The translations under genes were made by a program, and so were the position numbers. Below are positions 42,870 through 53,181 of a stretch of 64,000 bases of DNA, in pieces. The DNA comes from Smallanthus sonchifolius (Eukaryota; Streptophyta; Magnoliopsida; Asterales; Asteraceae), in the NCBI GenBank assembly GCA_023525975.1, contig CM042046.1, positions 54,566,873-54,630,872 of the forward strand, read 5' to 3'. Numbering within the stretch: position 1 is the first letter of the stretch; each line of letters opens with the position of its first letter. Below the pieces are notes generated by a model that did no database searches, was not told the origin of the DNA, and saw nothing but the letters and a program-made list of their open reading frames with translations.

Positions 42870-45064
42870 AACTTCGTGTGAGAAAGACGGCTTGCGAGCA
42901 CAACACATTTTGGATGCTTTATGTGGAGACGGGTCAACAGTTGCCACTGATCTTTTAACTACTATCACCGCAGTGGTCAATTTGTGGTTAGGGGGGAGAT
43001 GCCCATCGAGTTTATCAGGTTTTGTTGCGTCTGCTCCTCTTACAACGATCTTAAAACCCGACAACGGGATCCGACCTATTGCAGTGGGTACTATATGGGG
43101 GCGGTTGGTGTCCAAGGTTGCTATGAAGGGTGTCGGTAAAGAGATGGCCAAGTACCTTAATGATTATCAGTTTGGGGTTGGTGTGTCGGGTGGCGCCGAG
43201 GCCATATTACATAGCGTCAACCGGGTATTGAATGAACGTCACACGGATGGGTCTCTGGCCATGCTTACAGTAGATTTTTCTAATGCAATTAATCTGGTGG
43301 ATAGATCAGCCTTACTTCGCGAGGTCCGGATGAGGTGCCCGTCTATTTCTTTGTGGGTAGAATTCCTATATGGGCAACCAGCTAGATTGTATCTTAGAGA
43401 CGAGTACATTTGGTCCACCACCGGGGTTCAACAAGGAGACCATTGGGACCACTTCTTTTCGCTCTTGTTTTGCACCCCCTTGTGCATCAAATTAGAGACA
43501 ATTGCAAGCTTCTTCTTCATGCTTGGTATCTTGATGATGGGATTGTCATTGGAAATTCAGAAGAGGTGGCTAGAGTGTTTGACATTATTAAGGTGGTGGG
43601 TCCTACCTTGGGTCTTGAACTGAATATTAAGAAAACTGAGTTATTTTGTCCTTCATGTGATGGTAGCAAGTTTCATGATGGTTTATTCCCTGTGGAAATT
43701 GGGAGGCCGTTATCCGGGGTAAAACTTCTTGGGGGGGCCGTCAGCAGAGATGCAAATTTTATTAGTGGGTTAGCTAAGAAGAGAGCTACTAACGCTGTTA
43801 ATTTGATGCGTCTTCTTCCAAAACTTCGTGACCCGCAGAGTGAGCTACTCTTGCTTCGATCTTGTATGGGTATTGCCAAACTTTTCTTTGGCTTGAGGAC
43901 GTGCCAACCCGTACACATGGAGGAGGCAGCGCTGTTCTTTGACGAAGGATTGCGTGGGGCGATTGAGGACATAGTTGTTTGTGGAGGTCCTTTCTTCGGA
44001 GACTTCCAATGGCGACTTGCTTCCCTACCTATTAGGTTTGGGGGTTTGGGGTTGTATTCCGCTGTAGAGGCTTCATCTTATTCCTTTGTAGCCTCGAGGG
44101 CCCAATCTTGGGCGTTACAGGACCACATCTTACGAGACAACGGCATATGTGGTATGGATTCTGATTATGATTGTGCTTTGGCTTGTCTCCGTGATACGAT
44201 TTCAAGCTTTGACTTCAGCGGTTTCACTAATAAGGACACCGCCCCCCTAAAGCACAACATGCATTGGCGAGTGCCCTTTTTAGTAAAATCGTCCGTGAAA
44301 TGGAAGTCCAGTTTGAAATGACCGTTAGACAAAAAGTTGTTTTTGAGTGTCTACGGGCACCACATGCTCAAGATTACCTTCTCGTGATCCCTATAGATGG
44401 GCTAGGCCAACATATGTCGCCGGTGGAGTATCGTACTATCCTTAAGTATCGCCTCATGATTCCACTATACCCGGTTGACGAGTTATGCCCTGTTTGCCGT
44501 AAGGCGTGTTTAGACTCCTATAGGGAGCATGCGGTTCATTGTAGAGAGCTCCCAGGGTTCAAGTACCGACACGACTTGGTTAGGGATGTTCTTTTTGACA
44601 TATTTAGGCGTGCCGGGGTTTTTACTAAGAAAGAGACACCAGTGAATTTCTTGACGGACCCATTAGAAGGAAGATCAACACTTAGACCCGCTGACATTTT
44701 GGTCTTTGGGTGGATAGGTGGGAAACATGCGTGTGTAGATCTAACAGGGGTCTCCCCTCTGGTGGGCTTGGGAGTTAGTGCTTTCACGGTGAGTCAGGCT
44801 GCTCTAAAAGCTGCTTTGAGCAAAGTGACCAAACACGAGAAAGCGTGTCTTGACAACCAACACGTGTTTATACCATTTGCTTTTGACACTTTTGGTTTCC
44901 TTGCACCAGAGGCCGTGGAGTTACTTAACCGAGTACAGCGGGTCATGCATAGTAATGTTATGACCCCAAGATCTGTAGATGTAGTTTTTAAAAGACTTGG
45001 TTTTGCTATTAAAAAAGGGTTGGCGGCGCAGCTTGTTGCCCGTTTGCCTTCTATCTCTATGTAA
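42870..45064 (+). pseudogene. Non-LTR retroelement: reverse transcriptase plus C-terminal REL-type endonuclease
   Basis: Three overlapping frames make one decayed protein. RT signatures in order: GIRPIAVGTIWGRLVSKVAM (near 43070), LTVDFSNAINLVDRS (motif A, near 43265), GVQQGD (motif B, near 43425), WYLDDG (motif C, near 43531), GLELNIKKTELF (motif D, near 43612). The C-terminal third has a zinc motif CPVCRKACLDSYREHAVHC (near 44488) and RPADILVFGWIGGKHACVDL (near 44690), like the restriction-like endonuclease of R2/Utopia-type elements. A one-base deletion near 43440 and a one-base gain near 44245 break the frame. The N-terminus is absent, as usual for 5'-truncated insertions. The protein ends LVARLPSISM at 45064. 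No poly(A) follows. Confidence 0.85.
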
Positions 45065-45111
45065 TTTCACTTAGGGAGTTGTGTTTGAAGAAGGCTTCTT
45101 TTGCCTTTGAG

Positions 45112-46132
45112 GATTATCATTGTTCTGGATAAATGCTTCTCTCCCAAACAAGACTTCAAACAACAAGACACCAAAGGAGAAGGTGTCAGATTTATGAGTC
45201 AAACCATTGGACTTTTCATATGCCGGGTCCATATATTGTAATGAGCCATTATATTTACTAGTAAGGTGCAGACCATGCGTTTTCTCTTTAACAGCAAATC
45301 CAAAACCATGTAACTTGGGTTCCCAGTTGCGATCTAGTAAAACTTTGGAGCTTCTGATGTTAGCATGTATGTAATAGCGATCTAGTAAAACTTTGGAGCT
45401 TCTGATGTCAGCACGTGTTCGTACCGTTTGCCTTTGACACCTTTGGCGCTCTCGCCCCTGATGCGGTGCGGTTCCTTAAGCGGGTTCAGCGGGTGGTCAG
45501 CAGTAACACCGCATATATTTATGGGGGGAACTTTGTGTTTAGTAGCGTAGGATTTGCTATTCAGAAGGGGGTAGCGGCGCAGCTTGTTGCCCGTCTACCT
45601 GCCATTAGTTTGTAATTTTGGTACTTCTTGCCGTTAATCTCATTGATGACTAAAGGAAAAAAAAAAAAAAAATATTTATTTGATAGTGATTAGGTTCTGC
45701 ATCATAATGAAGGTATTTCAAGGCATGTGCAACACGGACACATATATGCAATCTTCGCATCCACGTGAGGGTTGGGTCACTTAGATGTTTTTCTAGACTT
45801 CCATTGGCCTCATGCTTGTTTATGATGATTCCCTCTTCATCTTTCGTATAAGAAATCTTATAAATAGAGACGATATTCTTATGCTTGATATTTTTAGAAA
45901 TAGTCAACTCGTTGGCTAAAAGGGTAAATTGCGGAGATATCCGTGCAACAATATTGATAAACTCCCCTGATTGGAAGAGTCTTCCCGTGTAAACTTTACA
46001 AGTGGAACCTTGTGTCAAGAGATTTTCATCAGTCAAGACTGATTCTATCTCATTATTAAATGGGATATATAAGAATTCAACATAATCCTGCCAGGACATG
46101 GCAGCTGTGTCTTGGAAAGATGAAGAAGACAT
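45112..46132 (-). pseudogene. Receptor-like kinase pseudogene, split by a retroelement
   Basis: Starts MSSSSFQDTAAMSWQDYVEF at 46132; an upstream in-frame Met at 46264 is possible, adding a hydrophobic stretch. Kinase N-lobe features are LTQGSTCKVYTGRL and INIVARIS (Arg where the ATP-binding Lys is usual), then KNIKHKNIVSIYKISYTKDE and LHICVRVAHALKYLHYDAEP. The insertion 45378-45682 follows. The frame resumes with ANIRSSKVLLDRNWEPKLHG, FGFAVKEKTHG, YMDPAYEKSNGLTHKSDTFS, FGVLLFEVLFGREAF and ends near 45112, where the rest is gone. HRD has become HAN and DFG has become GFG, so even the uninterrupted ancestor was probably a pseudokinase. Such domains usually work as membrane-signalling scaffolds. 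Confidence 0.8.
45378..45682 (+). mobile_element. 5'-truncated non-LTR insertion with poly(A)
   Basis: Encodes only the last ~69 residues of a relative of the element at 42870-45064 (VFVPFAFDTFGALAPDAVRF ... GVAAQLVARLPAISL, stop 45613-45615), then a 40-base 3' UTR, A(17) at 45656-45672 and ten more bases. Removing it restores the kinase frame exactly between TAT and TAC codons; ATAG flanks it on both sides. Its first 31 bases copy host sequence at 45330-45360. Confidence 0.8.
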
Positions 46133-46264
46133 GATCGATGTCTTGGAGAGTAGATCGAAAAGGGGATTCAGTAGGAAAAATAAACCAAAGGAAGGAAGGA
46201 ATGATAATGGTTCAATTACACAACGAGCGGCCAAGTAACCACCTACCAAAGTCACGACCACCAA

Positions 46265-47040
46265 AAACCAAAAAGAGAAAAATCAATAATTAAAAAAAAT
46301 ACTAAATTGATTTTTACTCTCAAAGTAATATAGCCATTTTCGTTCATTAACTTTTCAAAAATCTTGTCATTTTCATCAAATTAACTAACTTTGTCTACAT
46401 TTTAATGTTACATCAGGGGCAATATTGGTTAAATCAGGGATAATTTAGTTAGATTTTAACCTATAAATTTCAAACCGATGATTTACCGTTAAAATGTAGA
46501 CGGAGTTAGTCAATTGGATGAAAATTGCTAGATTTTGAAAAATCAAGGATGAAAAACTAAAAAAGAGTTTTTGAATTAAAGTGGCTAAAATGACAAACCA
46601 CAGAGACAAAATGACATTTTACTCTAAATTTTTTCATACTTTGAAGAAAAAAAAGTTAAATCTATTCATGATTAATTAGGGGTATAATGTTAAATTATCA
46701 CTTAATACATAAATACAAACAGTAACAGAAAAAATTGTTTTGAATGTAAAATTGAGTCTTTAAGGGGCTCGATAAACACCTGCGGAACCAGTAACCTTTT
46801 TTTATGGGAGTCAGAGATTTTTAGGGTGATTTTTTATAGCTAAATATTAATTTATTTCGGCCTTGTTCAATTCGGGTCTAGGACTGTAATTGAGCTGAGT
46901 TGAGGGAGGGTGGGCTTGCGCTCGGCTTGTTTATTTTAACAAAGCCGAAACGCTAAGCTCAGGCTCGGTGCATAAAAACTTTGAACCAACTCATGGTTCG
47001 TCTAGCCGGCTCATATACTTTTTAATTTGTTTTAAGGAGT
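46265..47040. other. AT-rich DNA without a gene
   Basis: No open reading or recognisable repeat termini. A stretch near 46870-47020 with many GGCTC/GAGCTGAG words may belong to the left part of a MITE. Confidence 0.4.
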
Positions 47041-47862
47041 ATGTTTTTTGACCCTATTGCGACGACTTGTCGTCGGTATAGATGTCGTCGGTATTGCCTC
47101 GTCCCAATAGGTCAAAGATGTCGTCGGTATAGATGTCGTCGAAAAACCTATACCGACCACATGTCGTCAGCAAATATGGTATTGCCTCGTCCCAATAGGT
47201 CAAAGATGTCGTCGGAAAACCTATACCGACCACATGTCGTCAGTATAGGGCATTCAAGAATTTTTTTAATTTAAAAAAAAAAACATTTGACCGAAGAAAA
47301 ATTATTATATTAAAAAAACAAAAAGAAAATCAAAATTACCCTAGTCGTCGGTATAGGTTTTCCCCAAAAATTCATTGGGCGTCAGCTTTCACTCCAATCT
47401 ACCTCAACCCTATAGCGACGACATGTCGTCGGTATAGGCTATTATGCCGGCGCTGTAGGTTACCTGTACCGACGACATGTCGTCGGTATAGGCTTCGTAG
47501 GGTTTTTACCGGTCAATAAAGTAAAACATCCTATGCCGACGACATGTCGTCGGTATAGGGCATTCAAGAATTTTTTTAATTTAAAAAAAAAATTGACTGA
47601 AGAAAAATTATTATATTAAAAAAACAAAAAGAAAATCAAAATTACCCTATACCGACGACATGTCGTCGGTATAGGTTTTCCCCAAAAATTCATTGGGCGC
47701 CAGCTTTCCCTCCAATCTGCCTCAACCCTATGGTGACGACATGTCGTCGCTATAGGGTGTCTCATTCAAAAATTTGGTTTTCACCTATAGCAGGGTGACC
47801 TATGCCGACAACAAGTGTCGTCGGTATAGGCGACGTCGGCACAGGGTCATTTTCTTGTAATG
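47041..47862. mobile_element. CACTA (En/Spm-like) terminus with palindromic subterminal repeats
   Basis: The right end TTTTCTTGTAATG (47850-47862) is the complement of CATTACAAGAAAA, one base from the plant CACTA terminus CACTACAAGAAAA. Inside, the perfect palindrome CGACGACATGTCGTCG occurs at 47416-47431, 47470-47485, 47537-47552 and 47653-47668, with several decayed versions (47060, 47735 and near 47810). A segment at about 47240-47450 recurs at about 47557-47765 (AGGGCATTCAAGAATTTTTT ... CCCCAAAAATTCATTGGGCG). No left terminus or transposase was found, so it is a one-ended fragment or a deletion derivative. Confidence 0.7.
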
Positions 47863-48635
47863 TTGGTAGCAAAAATTACATGTAGTTCAACGCAAGATCT
47901 AAAGTCGTAAGTCACGATTATACATCTTGAAACATTGATACAACGAAAGTGTTAATATCTGCAACATAAAAATAGAAGAAAAATAAAATTTTCTTGCATA
48001 CTAAAATAAAACGCTAAAACGTAGGAAAAAATAAAAAGCTAGATCAAACAAAACAAAAAAAGGACTAAAAAACAAAAAAAAATAAAACAAAAAGAGGCCA
48101 CCCCATGGTTAGAACATGGGTGTATGGGAAGCTAGCGCATTTCCACCTGTAAAGACGGGGATTTTTGTTTATAGTTCTCCATTAACTCTATACAAACACA
48201 AATTCGAGCGGAAAAAAAAAATCCGCCAATTAACAATTGACACGTGGCAAAACCAACCTAACAAACCGATAAAGAATTAGTACCGTAGATGTCTAGCTTG
48301 GTGCATTGTAGTAATCGTATAACTTGTAATTTGAATTATTTATATTTTTATAACTTAAAAAAACGGACGACTGTAATATGATTTGATAGTAAAATCTTAA
48401 TTTCTACCTAGTATAACAATAAATCTTTCATGACCTTGAAGTTTAAGAGGGGCTGTTATGAATGTAAGAAATGGACATAATTTTTTTTCTTAGGCAACTT
48501 GCAATTGGAATATGTGATATCATCGTTCATTGCTCTTGCAATTGGACTTTAATAATAAAACTAGGCAACTTGCAATTGGAATATGTGAACGCCACATAAA
48601 GTTGTCACAATGTTACATATTTAGAATTTTCTTTA
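47863..48635. other. AT-rich DNA without a gene
   Basis: Contains a near-direct repeat of AGGCAACTTGCAATTGGA (48493-48510 and 48565-48582) and poly(A)-rich stretches; nothing coding. Confidence 0.4.
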
Positions 48636-48782
48636 AAAATTTTCATTAGAACTAGGGAAAATAAATACATGAAGATCTCCTGAAAAGAAGAAGGAGAAGA
48701 AGACGTAATCAATCTCTTCCTAATACATAGGAATATAAACAAAGAGATAAGAATAAACATAAAAACTAGATTAATTCCAACA
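48636..48782 (-). repeat. 3' LTR of the copia element (truncated)
   Basis: Begins AAAATTTTCATTAGAACTAG on plus and ends TTAATTCCAACA. The polypurine tract AAGGGAGAG (minus strand, 48783-48793) abuts it. Confidence 0.85.
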
Positions 48783-48789
48783 CTCTCCC

Positions 48790-51700
48790 TTAAGCTGGAG
48801 CATGAAGATCACGAATGCCCAGCTTGTTAAGTAGAAACTGAAGTTGTTGAGCACCCAAGGGTTTAGTAAGAAGATCGGCAATTTGATGTTTTGACTCAAC
48901 GTGAAGAGGCTGAATTTCATGAGAGACTACACGTTCACGAACAAAATAACAATCCATCTCTACATGTTTCGTTTGTTCATGGAAAACGGGATTGTTTGCT
49001 ATATGGTGAGCAGCTTGATTGTCACAAAACAAAGGAGTAGGATCGGCTATATGAATATTGAAGTCTTGCAACAGCCACCTTAGCCAAAGGACTTCACTAA
49101 CAGTTGTTGCCATGGCCCTATATTCCGCTTCTGCTGAAGAACGTGAAACAACGGACTGCTTCTTCGTCTTCCATGATACCGGGGAGCCTCCTAAAAGTAA
49201 AAGGTATCCGGTACGAGACCTTCGTGTAGTAATACATCCGAGCCAATCGGCATCACAATAAGCAACAAGATGAAAGTCACCATGTTTAGGAATAAAAATT
49301 CCTTGACCAGGTCGAGCTTTGAGATAGCGCAGAATTCTAGTAACTGCCTCCATGTGTTCCTTCCGGGGATCAGAAACGAATTGACTCAACATGTTAACCG
49401 AATATGCAATATCCGGCCTAGTGGCTTGCAAATACAACAGACGACCAATGATACGTTGATATTGCTTAGCATCAGTTCGAGGACTATCAAGAAATTCGTC
49501 AATCTTTGTGTTTTGCTCCATGGGAAAAGTACTAGGGCGGCTACCAAGAAGACCACAATCTTCAAGAATATCAATGGTGTATTTTCGTTGGCTCAAAACG
49601 AGCCCATCTGAAGTTTTTGCTACTTCAATTCCAAGAAAATATTTAAGAGGACCCAAAATCTTGATGCTAAAAACTTTGTTGAGATGTTGCTTGGTAGAGT
49701 CGATCTTGGAGGCATGGTTTCCTGTGATGATAACATCATCAACATAAATAAGAATGGCCACAAACAAATCACCCTCTTGAACCGTAAACAGGGAATGGTC
49801 GGCTCGTGACTGCTTATAACCAAAATCGATTAAAACATTAGTGAACTTTTGGTACCATGTACGCGAGGCCTGCTTTAAACCATATAGAGACTTCTTCAGC
49901 TTGCAGACACGGGTGTCATTCTTTTTAGAAAACCCTTGTGGAATCTTCATATAAACTTCTTCTTTCAATTCTCCATGTAAAAACGCGTTGTTAACATCCA
50001 ACTGATGCAAAAGCCAATTCTTTTTAACTGCGATTGTTAAAAGACAACGAACTGTGACAAGCTTAGCAACCGGAGCAAAGGTGTCGTGATAGTCAACACC
50101 TTCAATTTGTGTGAAGCCCTTTGCCACTAAACGCGCTTTGTATCTTTCTATGTCGCCATTAGGTTTATATTTGATCTTATAAACCCATTTAGAATCAATA
50201 GCATGCTTGCCTTCTGGGAGGTCCTCTAAGGACCACGTATCATTTTGCTCGAGAGCCTCAATCTCATTTTGCATGGCCTTTCGCCACTTGACATCCTGCA
50301 TGGCTTGGTAAAAAGTTTTGGGCTCACTAATCTTAGTAATGGCCACCAAGTAAGCTTTATGAGAATCAGAAAATTTATCATATGAAACATAGTTAGCAAG
50401 GGGGTATACCGTCGAAGAAGACTGATCAGGAGCAGTTTGCGTGTGGTCTATCGAAGGTGGCAGCTTGACATCAAAATCACGGAAGCGTGCTGGTTGACTT
50501 TTGTTTCGTTTGGCCCTAGCCGGTTGATCTTCAACGTCGGTTGGTGAAATGCTTGGTTCCTGCTCATTTATTACTTGCGTAACTGGGCTGGGAGGCCCAG
50601 ATGAATGATGTGCTTCACTATCATCTTCAACAGTTGGGCTTGGCAAATCGGTTGGAGAATGGGGCTGCCCATCTACTTGAGAACTTGCTTCATTACAACC
50701 ATTTTCAACAGTATCTTCATACCATGTAGGAATCTCAAAGAAACTTTGATTGTAACTTTCTTTCTTTAATTTCATGTAAGGGAAAACTTTTTCAAAAAAA
50801 CGAACATCACGCGAAATTACGATTTTTCCATGTTCTATATCAAAAACTTTGTACCCTTTTGTGCCAACAGGGTAACCAATAAAAACACCAGGTCTACCCC
50901 TCGGTTCAAATTTGTCTCCCCCTGTCACCGTACTGTGGTAATAGGCTAGACATCCCATGGTTCTCATTCCCTCATAATCAGGTTTTTCACCAAAAATAAT
51001 TTCATAAGGTGTTTTATGGTGTACCACCTTAGAGGGTAGTCTGTTGATAATGTATGTAGCAGTTTCAATGCATTCACCCAAGAAACCTTTTGGAAGGCTT
51101 CCTTGAAACATCAAAGCACGAGCTGTTTCAAGTAAATGTCGGTGTTTGCGTTCAACCACCCCATTTTGTTGGGGTGTATACGGACATGTAGTTTCAAGTA
51201 ATATTCCCTCTTGTGAGTAAAAATTTCTCATTCTGTTGGACGTGAACTCCCCTCCATTATCACATCTAATTCTTTTGATTTGTTTCCCAAATTGAGTTTT
51301 AATCATCTCATGAAAGCTAATTAAACAATCACTCGCTTGATCTTTGTGTTTAATAAGATAAACCCACACGGCTCGGCTATAATCATCAACAATGGTGAGG
51401 AAAAAACTTGCATGGGCTGTTGAAGGTTTTCTATATTTGCCCCACACATCACAATGAATAAGCTCAAAACATTCATTAGATTTAATAAAACTCTTAGGAA
51501 AAACAGAGCGAGTGTGTTTCGCTTTCAAACATGCATGACAAACATCGTCTTTAAAATCAAAAGAAACATTTTTCAAAAAATCGATGTGACCAAGTTTCGA
51601 GGTAGAGGCATGACCTAGTCTTGAATGCCAAACTTCCGCATCAGCCTTCAAACTCATGACTCTTCTATCGTCCCCTAGCACACCCATTCGATATAGACCA

Positions 51701-52050
51701 CGCACGCATTTACCCGCTCCAATCAACTTCTTCGAGTGTAAGTCCTGCATAACACAAAAATACGGGTAAAAGCTTACTACACAATTTAGTTCCCTTGATA
51801 ATCGACTCACAGATAATAAATTGCAATTAAATTTGGGAATGTATAAAACTCCTCCAATTTTAGTTCCACCCTTTAGGGTGGAATCACCCGTAGCTTCGAC
51901 CGAGATGCTTTCTCCATTCGGTATGACCACGGGTGTTTCAGAATAAGCCTTGGATGCATTTTCAAGCATATCACATTTGTGAACTATGTGTTCTGTCGAA
52001 CCCGAGTCAACGATCCAGTCATCATTTTCAACAGTGATCTTACCTGCCAT
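48790..52050 (-). CDS. pol: Copia pol polyprotein (protease-integrase-RT-RNase H)
   Basis: An open frame of 1086 residues. Protease WIVDSGSTEH (D15). GAG-pre-integrase and zinc finger with H142, H147, C171 and C174. Integrase catalytic D201, D264 and E300 (DNGGEF and PQQNGVVERKH), 35 residues between the last two. RT begins near SKWVYKIKYKPNGDIERYKA, has LDVNNAFLHGEL and the catalytic YVDD near residue 769. RNase H has YCDADWLGC and SSAEAEYRA and ends DLLTKPLGAQQL...RDLHAPA. All catalytic residues are present. Upstream, a single in-frame TAA 14 codons before this Met separates it from gag; in related elements gag and pol are usually one frame. Expression would need readthrough or reinitiation, or the stop is a disabling mutation. 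Confidence 0.93.
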   Translation of the reverse strand: MAGKITVENDDWIVDSGSTEHIVHKCDMLENASKAYSETPVVIPNGESISVEATGDSTLKGGTKIGGVLYIPKFNCNLLSVSRLSRELNCVVSFYPYFCVMQDLHSKKLIGAGKCVRGLYRMGVLGDDRRVMSLKADAEVWHSRLGHASTSKLGHIDFLKNVSFDFKDDVCHACLKAKHTRSVFPKSFIKSNECFELIHCDVWGKYRKPSTAHASFFLTIVDDYSRAVWVYLIKHKDQASDCLISFHEMIKTQFGKQIKRIRCDNGGEFTSNRMRNFYSQEGILLETTCPYTPQQNGVVERKHRHLLETARALMFQGSLPKGFLGECIETATYIINRLPSKVVHHKTPYEIIFGEKPDYEGMRTMGCLAYYHSTVTGGDKFEPRGRPGVFIGYPVGTKGYKVFDIEHGKIVISRDVRFFEKVFPYMKLKKESYNQSFFEIPTWYEDTVENGCNEASSQVDGQPHSPTDLPSPTVEDDSEAHHSSGPPSPVTQVINEQEPSISPTDVEDQPARAKRNKSQPARFRDFDVKLPPSIDHTQTAPDQSSSTVYPLANYVSYDKFSDSHKAYLVAITKISEPKTFYQAMQDVKWRKAMQNEIEALEQNDTWSLEDLPEGKHAIDSKWVYKIKYKPNGDIERYKARLVAKGFTQIEGVDYHDTFAPVAKLVTVRCLLTIAVKKNWLLHQLDVNNAFLHGELKEEVYMKIPQGFSKKNDTRVCKLKKSLYGLKQASRTWYQKFTNVLIDFGYKQSRADHSLFTVQEGDLFVAILIYVDDVIITGNHASKIDSTKQHLNKVFSIKILGPLKYFLGIEVAKTSDGLVLSQRKYTIDILEDCGLLGSRPSTFPMEQNTKIDEFLDSPRTDAKQYQRIIGRLLYLQATRPDIAYSVNMLSQFVSDPRKEHMEAVTRILRYLKARPGQGIFIPKHGDFHLVAYCDADWLGCITTRRSRTGYLLLLGGSPVSWKTKKQSVVSRSSAEAEYRAMATTVSEVLWLRWLLQDFNIHIADPTPLFCDNQAAHHIANNPVFHEQTKHVEMDCYFVRERVVSHEIQPLHVESKHQIADLLTKPLGAQQLQFLLNKLGIRDLHAPA

Positions 52051-52092
52051 ATTAACCTTGCGTGGTACATCACCTTGTGCCTTTTCATTTGA

Positions 52093-53127
52093 TTATGAAA
52101 GATGCTTCATCAAAGTCTGGTACTGAGTTTCTGACAGCCCTCCTATGATGGATGCTTCACCATCGACATGGGCCACCTTTGGTTTGCCCTTTTCATTCTT
52201 CATTTTTCCGGGCCACCAATCTGGATATCCAATAATCTTGAAACATCCTTCTTTCTTGTGACCATCTCGACCACAAAAAGTACAATGCTCCTGCCCGTTA
52301 TCATTGTTCCGCTTCAAATCCTTTTGCCCGACTTTATCTCCCACATTGTTTCGCATGTTAGCATTATCACGCCTTCCCTGAGAATAAGTTTGAAACGCAG
52401 CAGGTTCGGCATGACTTTCTTTAGAGGCTGCAATGGATCGCTGCTGTTCGTCCTCAGACTTAAGCCTGTAAGCCTCCCTTAGTGTGGGATTTGGTTTCAT
52501 CGATAGAACTTGTGTTCGGATGGTTGAAAAGTTACTATCCAGCCCCATAAGGAACTGATACAAGCGTTCCTTTTCTTGAAATTCGTTCAACCGTTTTCCG
52601 ATTTCACAAGTACAATGGCCGCAAGTACATCGGGGCGTAGGTAGAACTGAAGATATCTCATCCCAAAGGCCCCTAAGTGTCGTATAGTAGGCCGAAACAG
52701 AACAATTATCTTGCTTTGTTATAGTGAGTTTTTGTTTCAATTCATACGCACGAGGAGAGCTTTCTTTACCAAAGCGTTCCTTGAGATCGGCCCAGATTTC
52801 TGCTGAAGTGTTGGCGTATTTGACGCTGCCTCTAATCGTCTTCTCCATGGATGTCGTTAACCACTCCTTTATCATGGCATCACATCGCATCCATGCCATG
52901 TAGGTGTCGTGTTTCTGATCAGGCTTCAGAATGGTTCCATCGACAAAACCCATCTTGTTCTTTGCAAACAAAAAATTGGCCATCTCTTGAACCCAATCAC
53001 TGTAATTGCTGTCGGTGAGAGGATCGTTGGTCTGCATCTGCCTTGGTGAGTCAGAAGCATGGATGTAAAAGGGTGAACTGCTGTCGGTCGTTTCATTCTT
53101 CGTGTTTGACGTTTGGTCGCCGGCCAT
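52093..53127 (-). CDS. gag: Copia gag (344 aa), ends at an in-frame stop before pol
   Basis: The start MAGDQTSNTKNETTDSSSPF at 53127 is preferred over the Met 24 codons upstream, because those codons lie in the leader near the primer-binding site. The UBN2/retrotrans-gag type core includes LTDSNYSDWVQEMANFLFAK, WADLKERFGKESSPRAYELK and MGLDSNFSTIRTQVLSM. A Cys-rich loop PTPRCTCGHCTCEIG precedes the last helices. The nucleocapsid zinc knuckle CTFCGRDGHKKEGC (C-x2-C-x4-H-x4-C) lies near residue 285. It ends LMKHLS followed by TAA (52093-52095); the frame then continues through SNEKAQGDVPRKVN into pol. Confidence 0.9.
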   Translation of the reverse strand: MAGDQTSNTKNETTDSSSPFYIHASDSPRQMQTNDPLTDSNYSDWVQEMANFLFAKNKMGFVDGTILKPDQKHDTYMAWMRCDAMIKEWLTTSMEKTIRGSVKYANTSAEIWADLKERFGKESSPRAYELKQKLTITKQDNCSVSAYYTTLRGLWDEISSVLPTPRCTCGHCTCEIGKRLNEFQEKERLYQFLMGLDSNFSTIRTQVLSMKPNPTLREAYRLKSEDEQQRSIAASKESHAEPAAFQTYSQGRRDNANMRNNVGDKVGQKDLKRNNDNGQEHCTFCGRDGHKKEGCFKIIGYPDWWPGKMKNEKGKPKVAHVDGEASIIGGLSETQYQTLMKHLS

Positions 53128-53169
53128 ATCGCCGGATTTAGGGTTGATGATTTTCACTTTTGGTTTCCT

Positions 53170-53181
53170 GCTCTGATACCA
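53170..53181 (-). promoter_or_regulatory. Primer-binding site of the copia element
   Basis: Minus strand TGGTATCAGAGC (initiator Met tRNA), directly next to the LTR end CA. Confidence 0.9.
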
